From Lachnospiraceae bacterium (GTDB lineage: Bacteria > Bacillota > Clostridia > Lachnospirales > Lachnospiraceae): a stretch of DNA of 13,691 bases. Positions 1 through 6,649 of the stretch are shown here, piece by piece (within the stretch, counting starts at the first letter, position 1; each line of letters opens with the position of its first letter). The notes under the pieces were generated by a model. It saw nothing but the letters and a program-made list of their open reading frames with translations. It had not been told where the DNA came from and did no database searches. Where the stretch lies: contig JAAVAG010000137.1 of the NCBI GenBank assembly GCA_014804185.1, positions 1 to 13,691 on the forward strand, written 5' to 3'. Position numbers and translations under genes: made by a program.

Positions 1-364
1 CTCTGTCCAGTACTTTGCTCATCTTTTCGCCGCTCACCGGCTTGAGCAGGTAATGCAGCGCTGCGACCTCATACCCTTCTGCCATATAATCCGGGTATCC
101 CGTGACAAACACGATCTGCATCCTGTCGTCCTCCGCCCTTATTTTTCCGGCCAGTTCGATTCCGCTGGTTTGCCGCATCTCGATATCAAGCAGCAGGATA
201 TCAAAATCCCGCTCTTCCTCATACCAGAATAAAAACTCTTCCGCGGAAGAGAAAGTGCGGATACTTATGTCCTTGTCCCTGCTCCGCGCCCAGTCTCTTA
301 CCAGCAAGGACATATACTCGATCTGATTTTCTTCATCGTCACAGACTGCTATTTTGTACTTCAC
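1..364 (-). CDS. Response regulator, LytTR/AgrA-like type, N-terminal receiver domain (partial)
   Basis: The first 121 codons of a two-component response regulator, cut off by the left edge of the window. The receiver fold is clear: an acidic pocket near residues 9-12 (DDEE), the likely phospho-acceptor D60 in LLLDIEM, the conserved threonine at residue 88 in FVTGY, and lysine 108 in LLKPV. The spacing and the FVTGYPDYMAEGYEV stretch are typical of regulators with a LytTR DNA-binding domain, but that output domain is outside the window, so the subfamily is inferred. The start is the GTG at 364-362, chosen because GGAGG (375-371 on the minus strand) lies 6 nt upstream. The gene diverges from the phosphatase gene at 454. 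A partner histidine kinase is not visible here. Confidence 0.85.
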   Translation of the reverse strand, partial: MKYKIAVCDDEENQIEYMSLLVRDWARSRDKDISIRTFSSAEEFLFWYEEERDFDILLLDIEMRQTSGIELAGKIRAEDDRMQIVFVTGYPDYMAEGYEVAALHYLLKPVSGEKMSKVLDR

Positions 365-389
365 AACTTACCTCCGCCCATGATATAAT
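360..389 (+). promoter_or_regulatory. Extended -10 sigma-A promoter for the phosphatase gene
   Basis: TTCACA (360-365) matches the -35 consensus at five of six positions. After an 18-bp spacer comes a perfect TATAAT (384-389) preceded by TGA, giving the extended -10 form TGnTATAAT. Transcription would start near 396, leaving a leader of about 57 nt before the ATG at 454. The -35 box overlaps the first codons of the divergent response regulator gene. Confidence 0.65.
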
Positions 390-453
390 TAACCAAAAAT
401 TCAGCCGCTACGCGTCTGCCGCGCTTCGCGCTCAAAAAAAGGAGTGACTATCT

Positions 454-1227
454 ATGCGTATTTTATTCATCCGCCACGGGGATCCCGACTACGAACACGA
501 TACTCTGACAGAAAAGGGACACCGGGAGGCCGCCCTGCTGGCAGAGCGGATCGAGCAATGGAATGTGGGGGACTGCTTTGTGTCTCCTCTGGGAAGGGCT
601 CAGGCAACCGCCTCCTACTCTCTGCAGAAACTCGGCATCACCGCTCAGACTATGGACTGGCTGCGGGAATTTCCCGCACAATTGGACATCAATCTGTCCG
701 CGCAGCTGCAGGATGCATATCCCGACACTTTCCGGGAGGGGGGCCGGTACGGCAAACGTATCGTATGGGATATGCTTCCCTCTTATATGACTGCCCACCC
801 CGAATATTCCGACAGAAATGCCTGGAGAAACTCCGAGGTAACGCGCTGCAGCGACATGAACCAGGTTTATGACTATGTGACCTCACAGTTTGACCGCCTG
901 CTTGCCGGATACGGCTATGTACGGGAGGGCAGCCTCTATCGCGTGACCAGAGAAAACACTGCAACCGTCACGTTTTTCTGTCACTTCGGAATCACCGCCG
1001 TGCTGCTTTCCCACCTTTGGAGCCTCTCTCCTTTTACTATGCTGCACGATCTGGTGCTTGCGCCCACCTCCGTCACAGAAGTTGTGACCGAGGAGAGACA
1101 GCAGGGCATCGCCAGTTTTCGCGGAACAAAACTGGGCGATGTCACACATCTGACAATCGCCGGTGAAGAACCGTCTTTCTCTGCCAGATACTGCGAAGTT
1201 TACAGCAATATGGAGCAGCGGCATTAA
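454..1227 (+). CDS. Histidine phosphatase superfamily protein (phosphoglycerate-mutase-like)
   Basis: A 257-residue cytoplasmic protein of the histidine phosphatase superfamily. The N-terminal RHG motif (R7-H8-G9) supplies the histidine that becomes phosphorylated. R48 in SPLGRAQ and H177 in FFCHFG match the other phosphate-pocket residues, and E72 in DWLREF is a plausible proton donor. The family dephosphorylates small phospho-metabolites and occasionally proteins, and the substrate cannot be predicted from sequence. The ATG at 454 has GGAG (441-444) 9 nt upstream and begins directly with the core strand before RHG, so no N-terminal extension is likely. It is transcribed alone from the promoter at 360-389. 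Its TAA stop overlaps the stop of the convergent AraC gene. No functional link to the glycosidase operon is visible. Confidence 0.88.
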   Translation: MRILFIRHGDPDYEHDTLTEKGHREAALLAERIEQWNVGDCFVSPLGRAQATASYSLQKLGITAQTMDWLREFPAQLDINLSAQLQDAYPDTFREGGRYGKRIVWDMLPSYMTAHPEYSDRNAWRNSEVTRCSDMNQVYDYVTSQFDRLLAGYGYVREGSLYRVTRENTATVTFFCHFGITAVLLSHLWSLSPFTMLHDLVLAPTSVTEVVTEERQQGIASFRGTKLGDVTHLTIAGEEPSFSARYCEVYSNMEQRH

Positions 1228-2456
1228 GGGGCGTCATAATCTAAACAATCGACCCTTTCATTGCTATATACATGATTTCTTCGATACTCCATTGGTGTCA
1301 CGCCAAAATGTTTCTTGAAACTGTTCTGGAAATGGGATTGACTGGAGAAGCACAGATAACTGCTGATCTCTCCAAGGGATTTATCCGTGTAGCGAAGCAG
1401 CGATTTTGCTTCCCGCAGACGGCATCGGGTAATAAATGCACCGATATTCGTACCTGACTCCCGCCGGAACTTCTGAAACAGATAAGCCCTGCTCTTACCG
1501 GAATGGGCAACTACATCCGTGACACTGATCGGTTCATTGATGTGCATGGAAATAAACTGCATGCAGGAGTAGATTTCCCGGGAAATGCCGGCGGGAAGTT
1601 TTTGCTGCGCTACCCGTTTCGTAAAGTCGATCAGCATGTTATACTGAAGATTCTTCACTGCTTCCACGGATTGGAGCATCTCACATTCCTGTGTATACAC
1701 ATCGATCAGCTGATAGGCCTGCTCAACATCCATCCCACCGGGAATGGCAGCCTCCTTGCCGACCATGGCAACTGTGCCGATCAGCAGATTCTTTGCCTGA
1801 CGCAGGGGCGTATCTGCCAGTTTGCCTTCCTTGAGAGGCTCTGCCTGCAGCGATGCCATGAGAAACCTGTTCAGCTTTTCCACATCGCCGCTTTGCACCA
1901 GACTCAGCATCTGCCTCTCAAAATAGTATGTGCCGTGCTGCCGCTGATCTTCCCGGGCCTGGTAGGCATTTTCCGTATGCTGCCTGCCAATCAGCTGCTG
2001 GTATCCGGTGTTGGTAATGGTGAATGCCTCGGCTACGCTGAGCCGCTGGCCGGTCAACACATAATGCAGATAAAGCAGCAGGTTCAAAAATTGATTATAT
2101 GTGTACTGCGGTATGCCGCTTAAGTAAGACGCGATTTCTCCGTAACGATTCGGGGCGATCGCGTTTTTATTCATAAATGACAGGATAAACTCGTCCGTCA
2201 CAGGTGTGCTGTAGGCCGGCCCCAGCACAAAGCAGCAACTCCCATCCGTACATTTCACCAGTCCATAGTATCCTGTGTCAGAGGAAACATAGACTGAGGG
2301 ACTGCCAAGATCCAAAAGTTTTGGAAGCACGAAAGGATATGGATCACCCGTTTCATAATAACCGGATGCGCAGACAAAACCACTCGCGTCATACATGGCA
2401 AGGGGCAAATAATGCGCAGCATAGAACATCTCGCAAAAAACACTATAATCTGTCAA
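1224..2456 (-). CDS. AraC-family transcriptional regulator of the adjacent glycosidase operon
   Basis: A 410-residue regulator with a C-terminal AraC/XylS DNA-binding domain at about residues 295-393. The first helix-turn-helix is around 311-332 (ISVTDVVAHSGKSRAYLFQKF). The second is around 360-382 and is followed by the hallmark FKKHFGVTPMEYR. Residues 1-135 form a compact sensor-like domain with Cys69, Cys74 and Cys75 (KCTDGSCC) and a GPAY turn. It resembles N-terminal domains found on clostridial AraC proteins beside sugar genes, but I cannot assign a named family. Residues 150-290 look helical and may mediate dimerisation. The start is TTG (2456-2454), chosen because a perfect AGGAGG sits 6 nt upstream and no ATG fits. 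It is divergent from the transporter operon across 138 bp, the usual arrangement for a local activator. The sugar ligand is unknown. Confidence 0.9.
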   Translation of the reverse strand: MTDYSVFCEMFYAAHYLPLAMYDASGFVCASGYYETGDPYPFVLPKLLDLGSPSVYVSSDTGYYGLVKCTDGSCCFVLGPAYSTPVTDEFILSFMNKNAIAPNRYGEIASYLSGIPQYTYNQFLNLLLYLHYVLTGQRLSVAEAFTITNTGYQQLIGRQHTENAYQAREDQRQHGTYYFERQMLSLVQSGDVEKLNRFLMASLQAEPLKEGKLADTPLRQAKNLLIGTVAMVGKEAAIPGGMDVEQAYQLIDVYTQECEMLQSVEAVKNLQYNMLIDFTKRVAQQKLPAGISREIYSCMQFISMHINEPISVTDVVAHSGKSRAYLFQKFRRESGTNIGAFITRCRLREAKSLLRYTDKSLGEISSYLCFSSQSHFQNSFKKHFGVTPMEYRRNHVYSNERVDCLDYDAP

Positions 2457-2462
2457 AAAAAT

Positions 2463-2468
2463 CCTCCT
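2463..2468 (-). promoter_or_regulatory. Ribosome binding site fixing the TTG start of the AraC gene
   Basis: A perfect AGGAGG on the minus strand, 6 nt from the TTG codon at 2456-2454. It supports a non-ATG start; the rare start codon may keep regulator levels low (inference). Confidence 0.75.
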
Positions 2469-2478
2469 GAATAGATAA

Positions 2479-2490
2479 ATTTACATTATT
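2479..2490 (+). repeat. Direct repeat copy 1 (candidate operator)
   Basis: ATTTACATTATT. It matches the copy at 2561-2572 at 11 of 12 positions in the same orientation, 82 bp apart. It overlaps the -10 and start region of the regulator's own promoter. The region is AT-rich, so chance is possible; the operator role is inferred. Confidence 0.35.
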
Positions 2491-2502
2491 ATAGACTATA
2501 AT
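2488..2502. repeat. Perfect 15-bp palindrome with back-to-back TATAAT boxes
   Basis: ATTATAG-A-CTATAAT: two 7-bp arms around A2495. Each arm carries a TATAAT hexamer, one facing each way. The minus-strand hexamer (2493-2488) serves as the -10 of the regulator promoter. The plus-strand hexamer (2497-2502) has no convincing -35 box and may be part of an operator rather than a promoter. Confidence 0.55.
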
Positions 2503-2516
2503 GCAATACTTCGCAA
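2488..2516 (-). promoter_or_regulatory. Promoter of the AraC-family regulator gene
   Basis: On the minus strand, TTGCGA (2516-2511) is followed by a 17-bp spacer and a perfect TATAAT (2493-2488). The expected start near 2481 leaves a leader of about 25 nt with the AGGAGG and TTG start. The -35 box lies immediately upstream of the operon promoter, so RNA polymerase or regulator binding on one side would affect the other. Confidence 0.55.
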
Positions 2517-2533
2517 GAGTCCGGCAGTATAAT
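2505..2533 (+). promoter_or_regulatory. Probable activator-dependent promoter of the glycosidase operon
   Basis: A perfect TATAAT (2528-2533) lies about 60 nt before the transporter start, but the hexamer at -35 distance (AATACT, 2505-2510) is poor. A good -10 with a poor -35 is what is expected of a promoter needing an AraC-type activator. No other plus-strand candidate in the gap has both elements. Confidence 0.45.
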
Positions 2534-2560
2534 AAAACCGAAAAGTGACCGCGCAGCTTC

Positions 2561-2572
2561 ATTTACAATATT
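2561..2572 (+). repeat. Direct repeat copy 2 (candidate operator)
   Basis: ATTTACAATATT, one mismatch from the copy at 2479-2490. It falls in the presumed 5' untranslated region of the operon, 22 bp before the transporter ATG, where it could support DNA looping or repression by the AraC protein. The role is inferred. Confidence 0.35.
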
Positions 2573-2594
2573 CAGTGGAAAGAGGAGAAAAAGC

Positions 2595-4316
2595 ATGAAA
2601 GAAGCGAAACACCCCATCAGCTTTTTTAGCAGAGGTTTATTTACAAAACCCTTTATGGACTCCAGGATCAAAACACGTTCTGTTTCTGCAAAAGAACGCA
2701 TCCTCGGACATTTGATTGGGCCGCTGGGCCTAATCTTTGTGGTAAATACCATCGCCGCCCTGGTGGAAAAATTCTTCACCCAGCAGACAGGTGCTATGTA
2801 TGGCACCCAGAATGTGGATATGATCATGGTCATGGGCGGACGTTATGAAATCGTGATGACTATCGCAAAGATCCTGGCAGTAGCGTTTGGCCTGCTGAAC
2901 GGCTGGCTGATCCAGCACACCAAATCCCGGCAGGGCAGAATGCGTCCCTGGTACCTTATTTTCGGCTTTGTATCCATAGCCATCGGCGGGCTCATATTCC
3001 TGTTCCCCGGAAATACACTGGGAGAAAGTTACTGGTACTATTTCTTCTTCCTTTTAATAGCCTACCACACTGTCGGCTCCACCTATTTCTTCCTGTTCCG
3101 GGATACCATTTGCTCCCTGACCACCCGGGATCCCGGTGAAAAGACTCAGGTGCAGTTTATCCGCAAAATGTCCTGGACCCTGATTTCCGGCATTATCATC
3201 GGCATGATCATCAATATGGTAGTGCTGCCTATGTGGCTGGAAAAAGATATTAACGGATATGCGGTTCTGATGGTGTCCCTTTCCATTGTCGCAATCCCGC
3301 TGCTGCTTATGGAGTACTACTATACGCGCGAGCGCATCTCTGAGGATGTTGCCAGTGAAGTCGGCCTTGAGAATGAGAACAAAATTCCTCTCCGGGATCA
3401 GATGCGGGCGCTGCTCACAAACAAATACTTTATTATCCTGACCGTCCTCACCACCGTCGGCGGCATTGTGGATAACTTCAAGGGCGGTAATGTCCAGTAT
3501 TTCTACATAAAGTTTTTGCTTGGCGGCGCGGAAAACCCTTTCATGTATACGGTCTATCAGATTGCAACAGGCGTTCCCCTTGGCGTCGGCGCTATCGTGG
3601 CATACCCGCTTGCGAAAAAATTCGGCATCCGCAACTGTGCTTTCACAGGTTATGCTTTGGTTCTGATTGGAAGTGTTCTGGGCTGGATGTTCCCCGGCAA
3701 TCTGACATTTGCAATTATTGCGGGTTTCCTGCGGCAGGCCGGTATGATTCCAAACGCTTACATCGTGGCAACACTGATGTGTTTCGCTTTCGACAGTGTA
3801 GAGCATAAATCTCACCTGCGTCTGGAAGGACTGCTGGGAGTCGCGATTATCACCGCCATACAATCCGCAATTTACGCGCCTTTTGCCGGCGGTTTTGAAT
3901 CCACGATCCTGAAACTGGGCTTTGTGGATGTGGAGGGCGTCATTCCCAATGCCAGCGTGATTCAATTTATGGTGCTGGCGTTCTATCTGTTCGACATCAT
4001 CCTGGCCGTCTCCAACCTGGTGCTGCTGCCTTTTGTAGACGTGGAAAAGAAACTGCCGGAAATCAACAGAGAACTGCTGCTGCGGAAGAAGAACGCCGCC
4101 CTGGCCCGCGGCGAGGAATGGGTTGACCTGGAAGAACTGGAGCGCATGGAAGCAGAAAAGGCGGAGCGGGAACGGGAAGAAAACCGCATCCACGATCTGC
4201 AGGAATACTGTGCCGGAAAGGGCCTGAATTTTGATGCGGAGAATCAAAAGTATCTGGATAAACAGGCTGCAAAACAGCGGAAAGCGGAATTGAAAAAATC
4301 TAAGGTGAAAAAATGA
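2595..4316 (+). CDS. GPH-family (MelB-like) glycoside transporter with a charged C-terminal tail
   Basis: A 573-residue inner-membrane protein of the glycoside-pentoside-hexuronide branch of the major facilitator superfamily, likely importing the substrate of the downstream hydrolases. About 11-12 hydrophobic segments run from residue 38 to 481. The family loop after helix 2 is present (TKSRQGRMRPW, 109-119). By eye, the positions of MelB Asp55 and Asp59 are Ala95 and Gly99, so the classical cation site is absent. Residues 483-573 are a highly charged Glu/Arg/Lys-rich helical tail with no IIA-like fold, unlike LacS. The ATG at 2595 has AGGAG (2583-2587) 7 nt upstream. As first gene of the operon it ends in an ATGA overlap with the GH2 gene, implying translational coupling. 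Direction and coupling ion are unknown. Confidence 0.85.
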   Translation: MKEAKHPISFFSRGLFTKPFMDSRIKTRSVSAKERILGHLIGPLGLIFVVNTIAALVEKFFTQQTGAMYGTQNVDMIMVMGGRYEIVMTIAKILAVAFGLLNGWLIQHTKSRQGRMRPWYLIFGFVSIAIGGLIFLFPGNTLGESYWYYFFFLLIAYHTVGSTYFFLFRDTICSLTTRDPGEKTQVQFIRKMSWTLISGIIIGMIINMVVLPMWLEKDINGYAVLMVSLSIVAIPLLLMEYYYTRERISEDVASEVGLENENKIPLRDQMRALLTNKYFIILTVLTTVGGIVDNFKGGNVQYFYIKFLLGGAENPFMYTVYQIATGVPLGVGAIVAYPLAKKFGIRNCAFTGYALVLIGSVLGWMFPGNLTFAIIAGFLRQAGMIPNAYIVATLMCFAFDSVEHKSHLRLEGLLGVAIITAIQSAIYAPFAGGFESTILKLGFVDVEGVIPNASVIQFMVLAFYLFDIILAVSNLVLLPFVDVEKKLPEINRELLLRKKNAALARGEEWVDLEELERMEAEKAEREREENRIHDLQEYCAGKGLNFDAENQKYLDKQAAKQRKAELKKSKVKK

Positions 4317-6649
4317 TACTGAATTTTAATGAAAACTGGACTTTCCGCCGAGAAGGCTGTGCAGCTGTTCCTGTGCATCTGCCCCATGACGCCATGATCC
4401 TGGAAGAGCGGGCCGGCAGCTGCCGCAATGGGGTCAACTCCGGATATTTCCCCGGCGGAAAATATATCTATGAGAAGATTTTTGAGGCATCCCCGGAGGC
4501 TATCGGAAAATCCATTATGCTCCACTTTGAGGGCGTATATCAGAACTGCTCTGTTGTCCTCAACGGCAGGGAAGCAGGAAACCATAAGTACGGCTACACC
4601 GCCTTTGATGTGGATATTTCCGATATTGTGCGCGCCGGGAGCAATTCGCTGGCCGTTCATGTTGACAACTCCTTAGAACCCAACTGCCGGTGGTATTCCG
4701 GCTCCGGAATTTACCGGCCGGTACAGCTTCTGATCCGCGACCGGGTGCATATTGAGACCATCCATATTCAAACCGTGTCCTATGATCCCGCTGTAATCAG
4801 GACGGATGTCACGACCACTGCCGAAATTCCTGTGACGGTGGATATCTTTGACGGAGACAGGCTGATTGCATCCGGCGGCCCCGGGGTGATTCCATTACCC
4901 GATGCCAAGCTGTGGAGCGCGGATAATCCTTACTTGTATACCTGCGTCGTTAAAACGGAAAAAGATGAACGAAGAATCCCTTTCGGTATCCGCAAACTGG
5001 AGTGGAGTGCCAAAAGCGGCCTGCTTGTCAACGGACAGCGGGTGCTGCTCCGCGGCGGCTGCATTCATCACGACCACGGCGTACTGGGCGCCTGTGAGTT
5101 CCCGGATGCCGAGGAACGGCGCATACGCATTTTGAAAGAAAACGGTTTTAATGCGCTGCGAATCGCCCACAATCCCGCTTCCCAGATCACATTGGATGCC
5201 TGCGATAAGCTGGGAATGTATGTGATGAACGAGACCTTTGACGGCTGGTATGTACCCAAGACCTACCATGACTATGCCCGTTGGTTTGAAACCCAGTGGA
5301 AACAGGATCTGACTGCCATGGTGGAGTCCTCCCGGAATCACCCCAGTGTCATTCTGTACTCCACCGGCAACGAGGTATCGGAGACAGCCACAAAACAGGG
5401 TGCGGAGGTCTGCAGACGACTCACGGAATTTGTTCACAGCCTGGATGCGACCCGCCCGGTTACAGCCGGCGTTAATGTGCTGCTGAATGTCTATGCCAAC
5501 ATGGGAATGGGGGTTTACAAGGACAAGGGCGACTATAAACCGGAGCCGCTGCCGCAAAAGGGCGGCTATAAGGAAAAGAAAACCGGGTCCGCCTTTTTCA
5601 ATGCCATGGCACAAAAGCTGGGTCCGCTGATGTTTTTCATGAGCGGCGGCAAAAAAGGCGACAGGGCCTGTCTGGGTGCGGCGGAGGGGCTGGATATTCT
5701 GGGCCTTAACTACGCTTCCTCCCGGTATGATGCGGACGCGGCCCAATATCCTGACAGAATCATGGTAGGTTCAGAAACCATGGCAGCCGATTTACCCTAC
5801 AACTGGGAGCGGGTAAAAAAACTGCCCCAGGTGGTTGGCGACTTCGTGTGGTCCGCATGGGATTATTTGGGAGAAGCCTGCATCGGCGACTGGACTTATC
5901 ACTCCTATAAAGGACTTCCGCTGCTGGCCGGGCAGGGCATGATCGATATTACCGGAAAGCCCCTGGCATCTATGTACTTTATGCAGATCGTCTGGGGTCT
6001 GCGGAAGAAACCGTTTATCGGCGTGCGGCCTTTGAACCACGCAAAGGAGCAGCCCTCTGCCGGAGCCTGGCAGTTTACCAACGCCATTGACAGCTGGAGT
6101 TGGCATGGCTATGAAGGCATAAAAGCCACGATAGAAGTCTATGCCGATGCTGCCGCAGTTTGCCTGAAGCTGAACACCAGGGTGATTGGCATAAAACAGG
6201 TAAAAAAATACAAGGCCATTTTCAGAACACCTTACCAGCCGGGAACCCTGACCGCCGAAGCGCTGGACGCGGAAGGAAATGTGACGGGTTCTTATAGTCT
6301 GGTCAGCGCGGGGGAAGAAACCGTATTGACGGTAAAACCCGAAAAGAGGGTGCTTCAGGCCAATGCACAGGACCTCTGCTATCTGCCTGTTGAATTTACC
6401 GACAAGGCCGGCAGCCTGAAACCCTTTGTGGAACAACGCGTTGAGATTGCAGTCAGCGGCGCCGCCGGTCTGGCGGGATTTGGCAGCGCCCTCTGCAAAA
6501 CCGACGAGGTGTTTGACAAGAATTACCACACCTCCTATCGTGGACGGACACTGGCTGTGCTGCGGGCAGGAAGTGTACCTGGGAAAGCGGAGGTCACAAT
6601 CAAAAGCGCGGGCGTTACGCCTGTGCGGATAGAAATTGAGGTGCAGTAA
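4313..6649 (+). CDS. Glycoside hydrolase family 2 enzyme (beta-galactosidase-like)
   Basis: A 778-residue retaining glycosidase with the GH2 plan. A sugar-binding jelly roll spans about 1-140 (opening LNFNENWTFRR, with SGIYRPVQL near 131). An immunoglobulin-like domain follows at about 145-228, then a TIM barrel from about 235 to 560 starting at RGGCIHHDHGVLGA. Ig-like C-terminal domains complete the protein. The acid/base is E354 in TGNEVSE and the likely nucleophile is E488 in MVGSETM. The family includes beta-galactosidases, beta-glucuronidases and beta-mannosidases; a galactosidase-like role is my best guess but is not proven. There is no signal peptide, so action is cytoplasmic. A Lys/Gly-rich insert (about 403-450) separates the acid/base from the nucleophile strand. 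The start overlaps the transporter stop (ATGA), with AAGGTG 5 nt upstream; the end overlaps the GH3 start by one base (TAATG). Confidence 0.9.
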   Translation: MILNFNENWTFRREGCAAVPVHLPHDAMILEERAGSCRNGVNSGYFPGGKYIYEKIFEASPEAIGKSIMLHFEGVYQNCSVVLNGREAGNHKYGYTAFDVDISDIVRAGSNSLAVHVDNSLEPNCRWYSGSGIYRPVQLLIRDRVHIETIHIQTVSYDPAVIRTDVTTTAEIPVTVDIFDGDRLIASGGPGVIPLPDAKLWSADNPYLYTCVVKTEKDERRIPFGIRKLEWSAKSGLLVNGQRVLLRGGCIHHDHGVLGACEFPDAEERRIRILKENGFNALRIAHNPASQITLDACDKLGMYVMNETFDGWYVPKTYHDYARWFETQWKQDLTAMVESSRNHPSVILYSTGNEVSETATKQGAEVCRRLTEFVHSLDATRPVTAGVNVLLNVYANMGMGVYKDKGDYKPEPLPQKGGYKEKKTGSAFFNAMAQKLGPLMFFMSGGKKGDRACLGAAEGLDILGLNYASSRYDADAAQYPDRIMVGSETMAADLPYNWERVKKLPQVVGDFVWSAWDYLGEACIGDWTYHSYKGLPLLAGQGMIDITGKPLASMYFMQIVWGLRKKPFIGVRPLNHAKEQPSAGAWQFTNAIDSWSWHGYEGIKATIEVYADAAAVCLKLNTRVIGIKQVKKYKAIFRTPYQPGTLTAEALDAEGNVTGSYSLVSAGEETVLTVKPEKRVLQANAQDLCYLPVEFTDKAGSLKPFVEQRVEIAVSGAAGLAGFGSALCKTDEVFDKNYHTSYRGRTLAVLRAGSVPGKAEVTIKSAGVTPVRIEIEVQ

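Noticed and set aside
365..453. Riboswitch or leader regulator before the phosphatase
   Set aside because: The leader is only about 57 nt with one tiny GCGC-TTC-GCGC stem; there is no recognisable aptamer or terminator.
3054..4247. Long open frame on the minus strand opposite the transporter (397 codons)
   Set aside because: It is antisense to a clear GPH transporter, its translation is rich in His, Gln and Phe without recognisable motifs, and it has no ribosome binding site.
4895..5746. Open frame of 283 codons antisense to the GH2 gene
   Set aside because: It is a shadow of the high-GC third positions of the GH2 gene, with no domain motifs.
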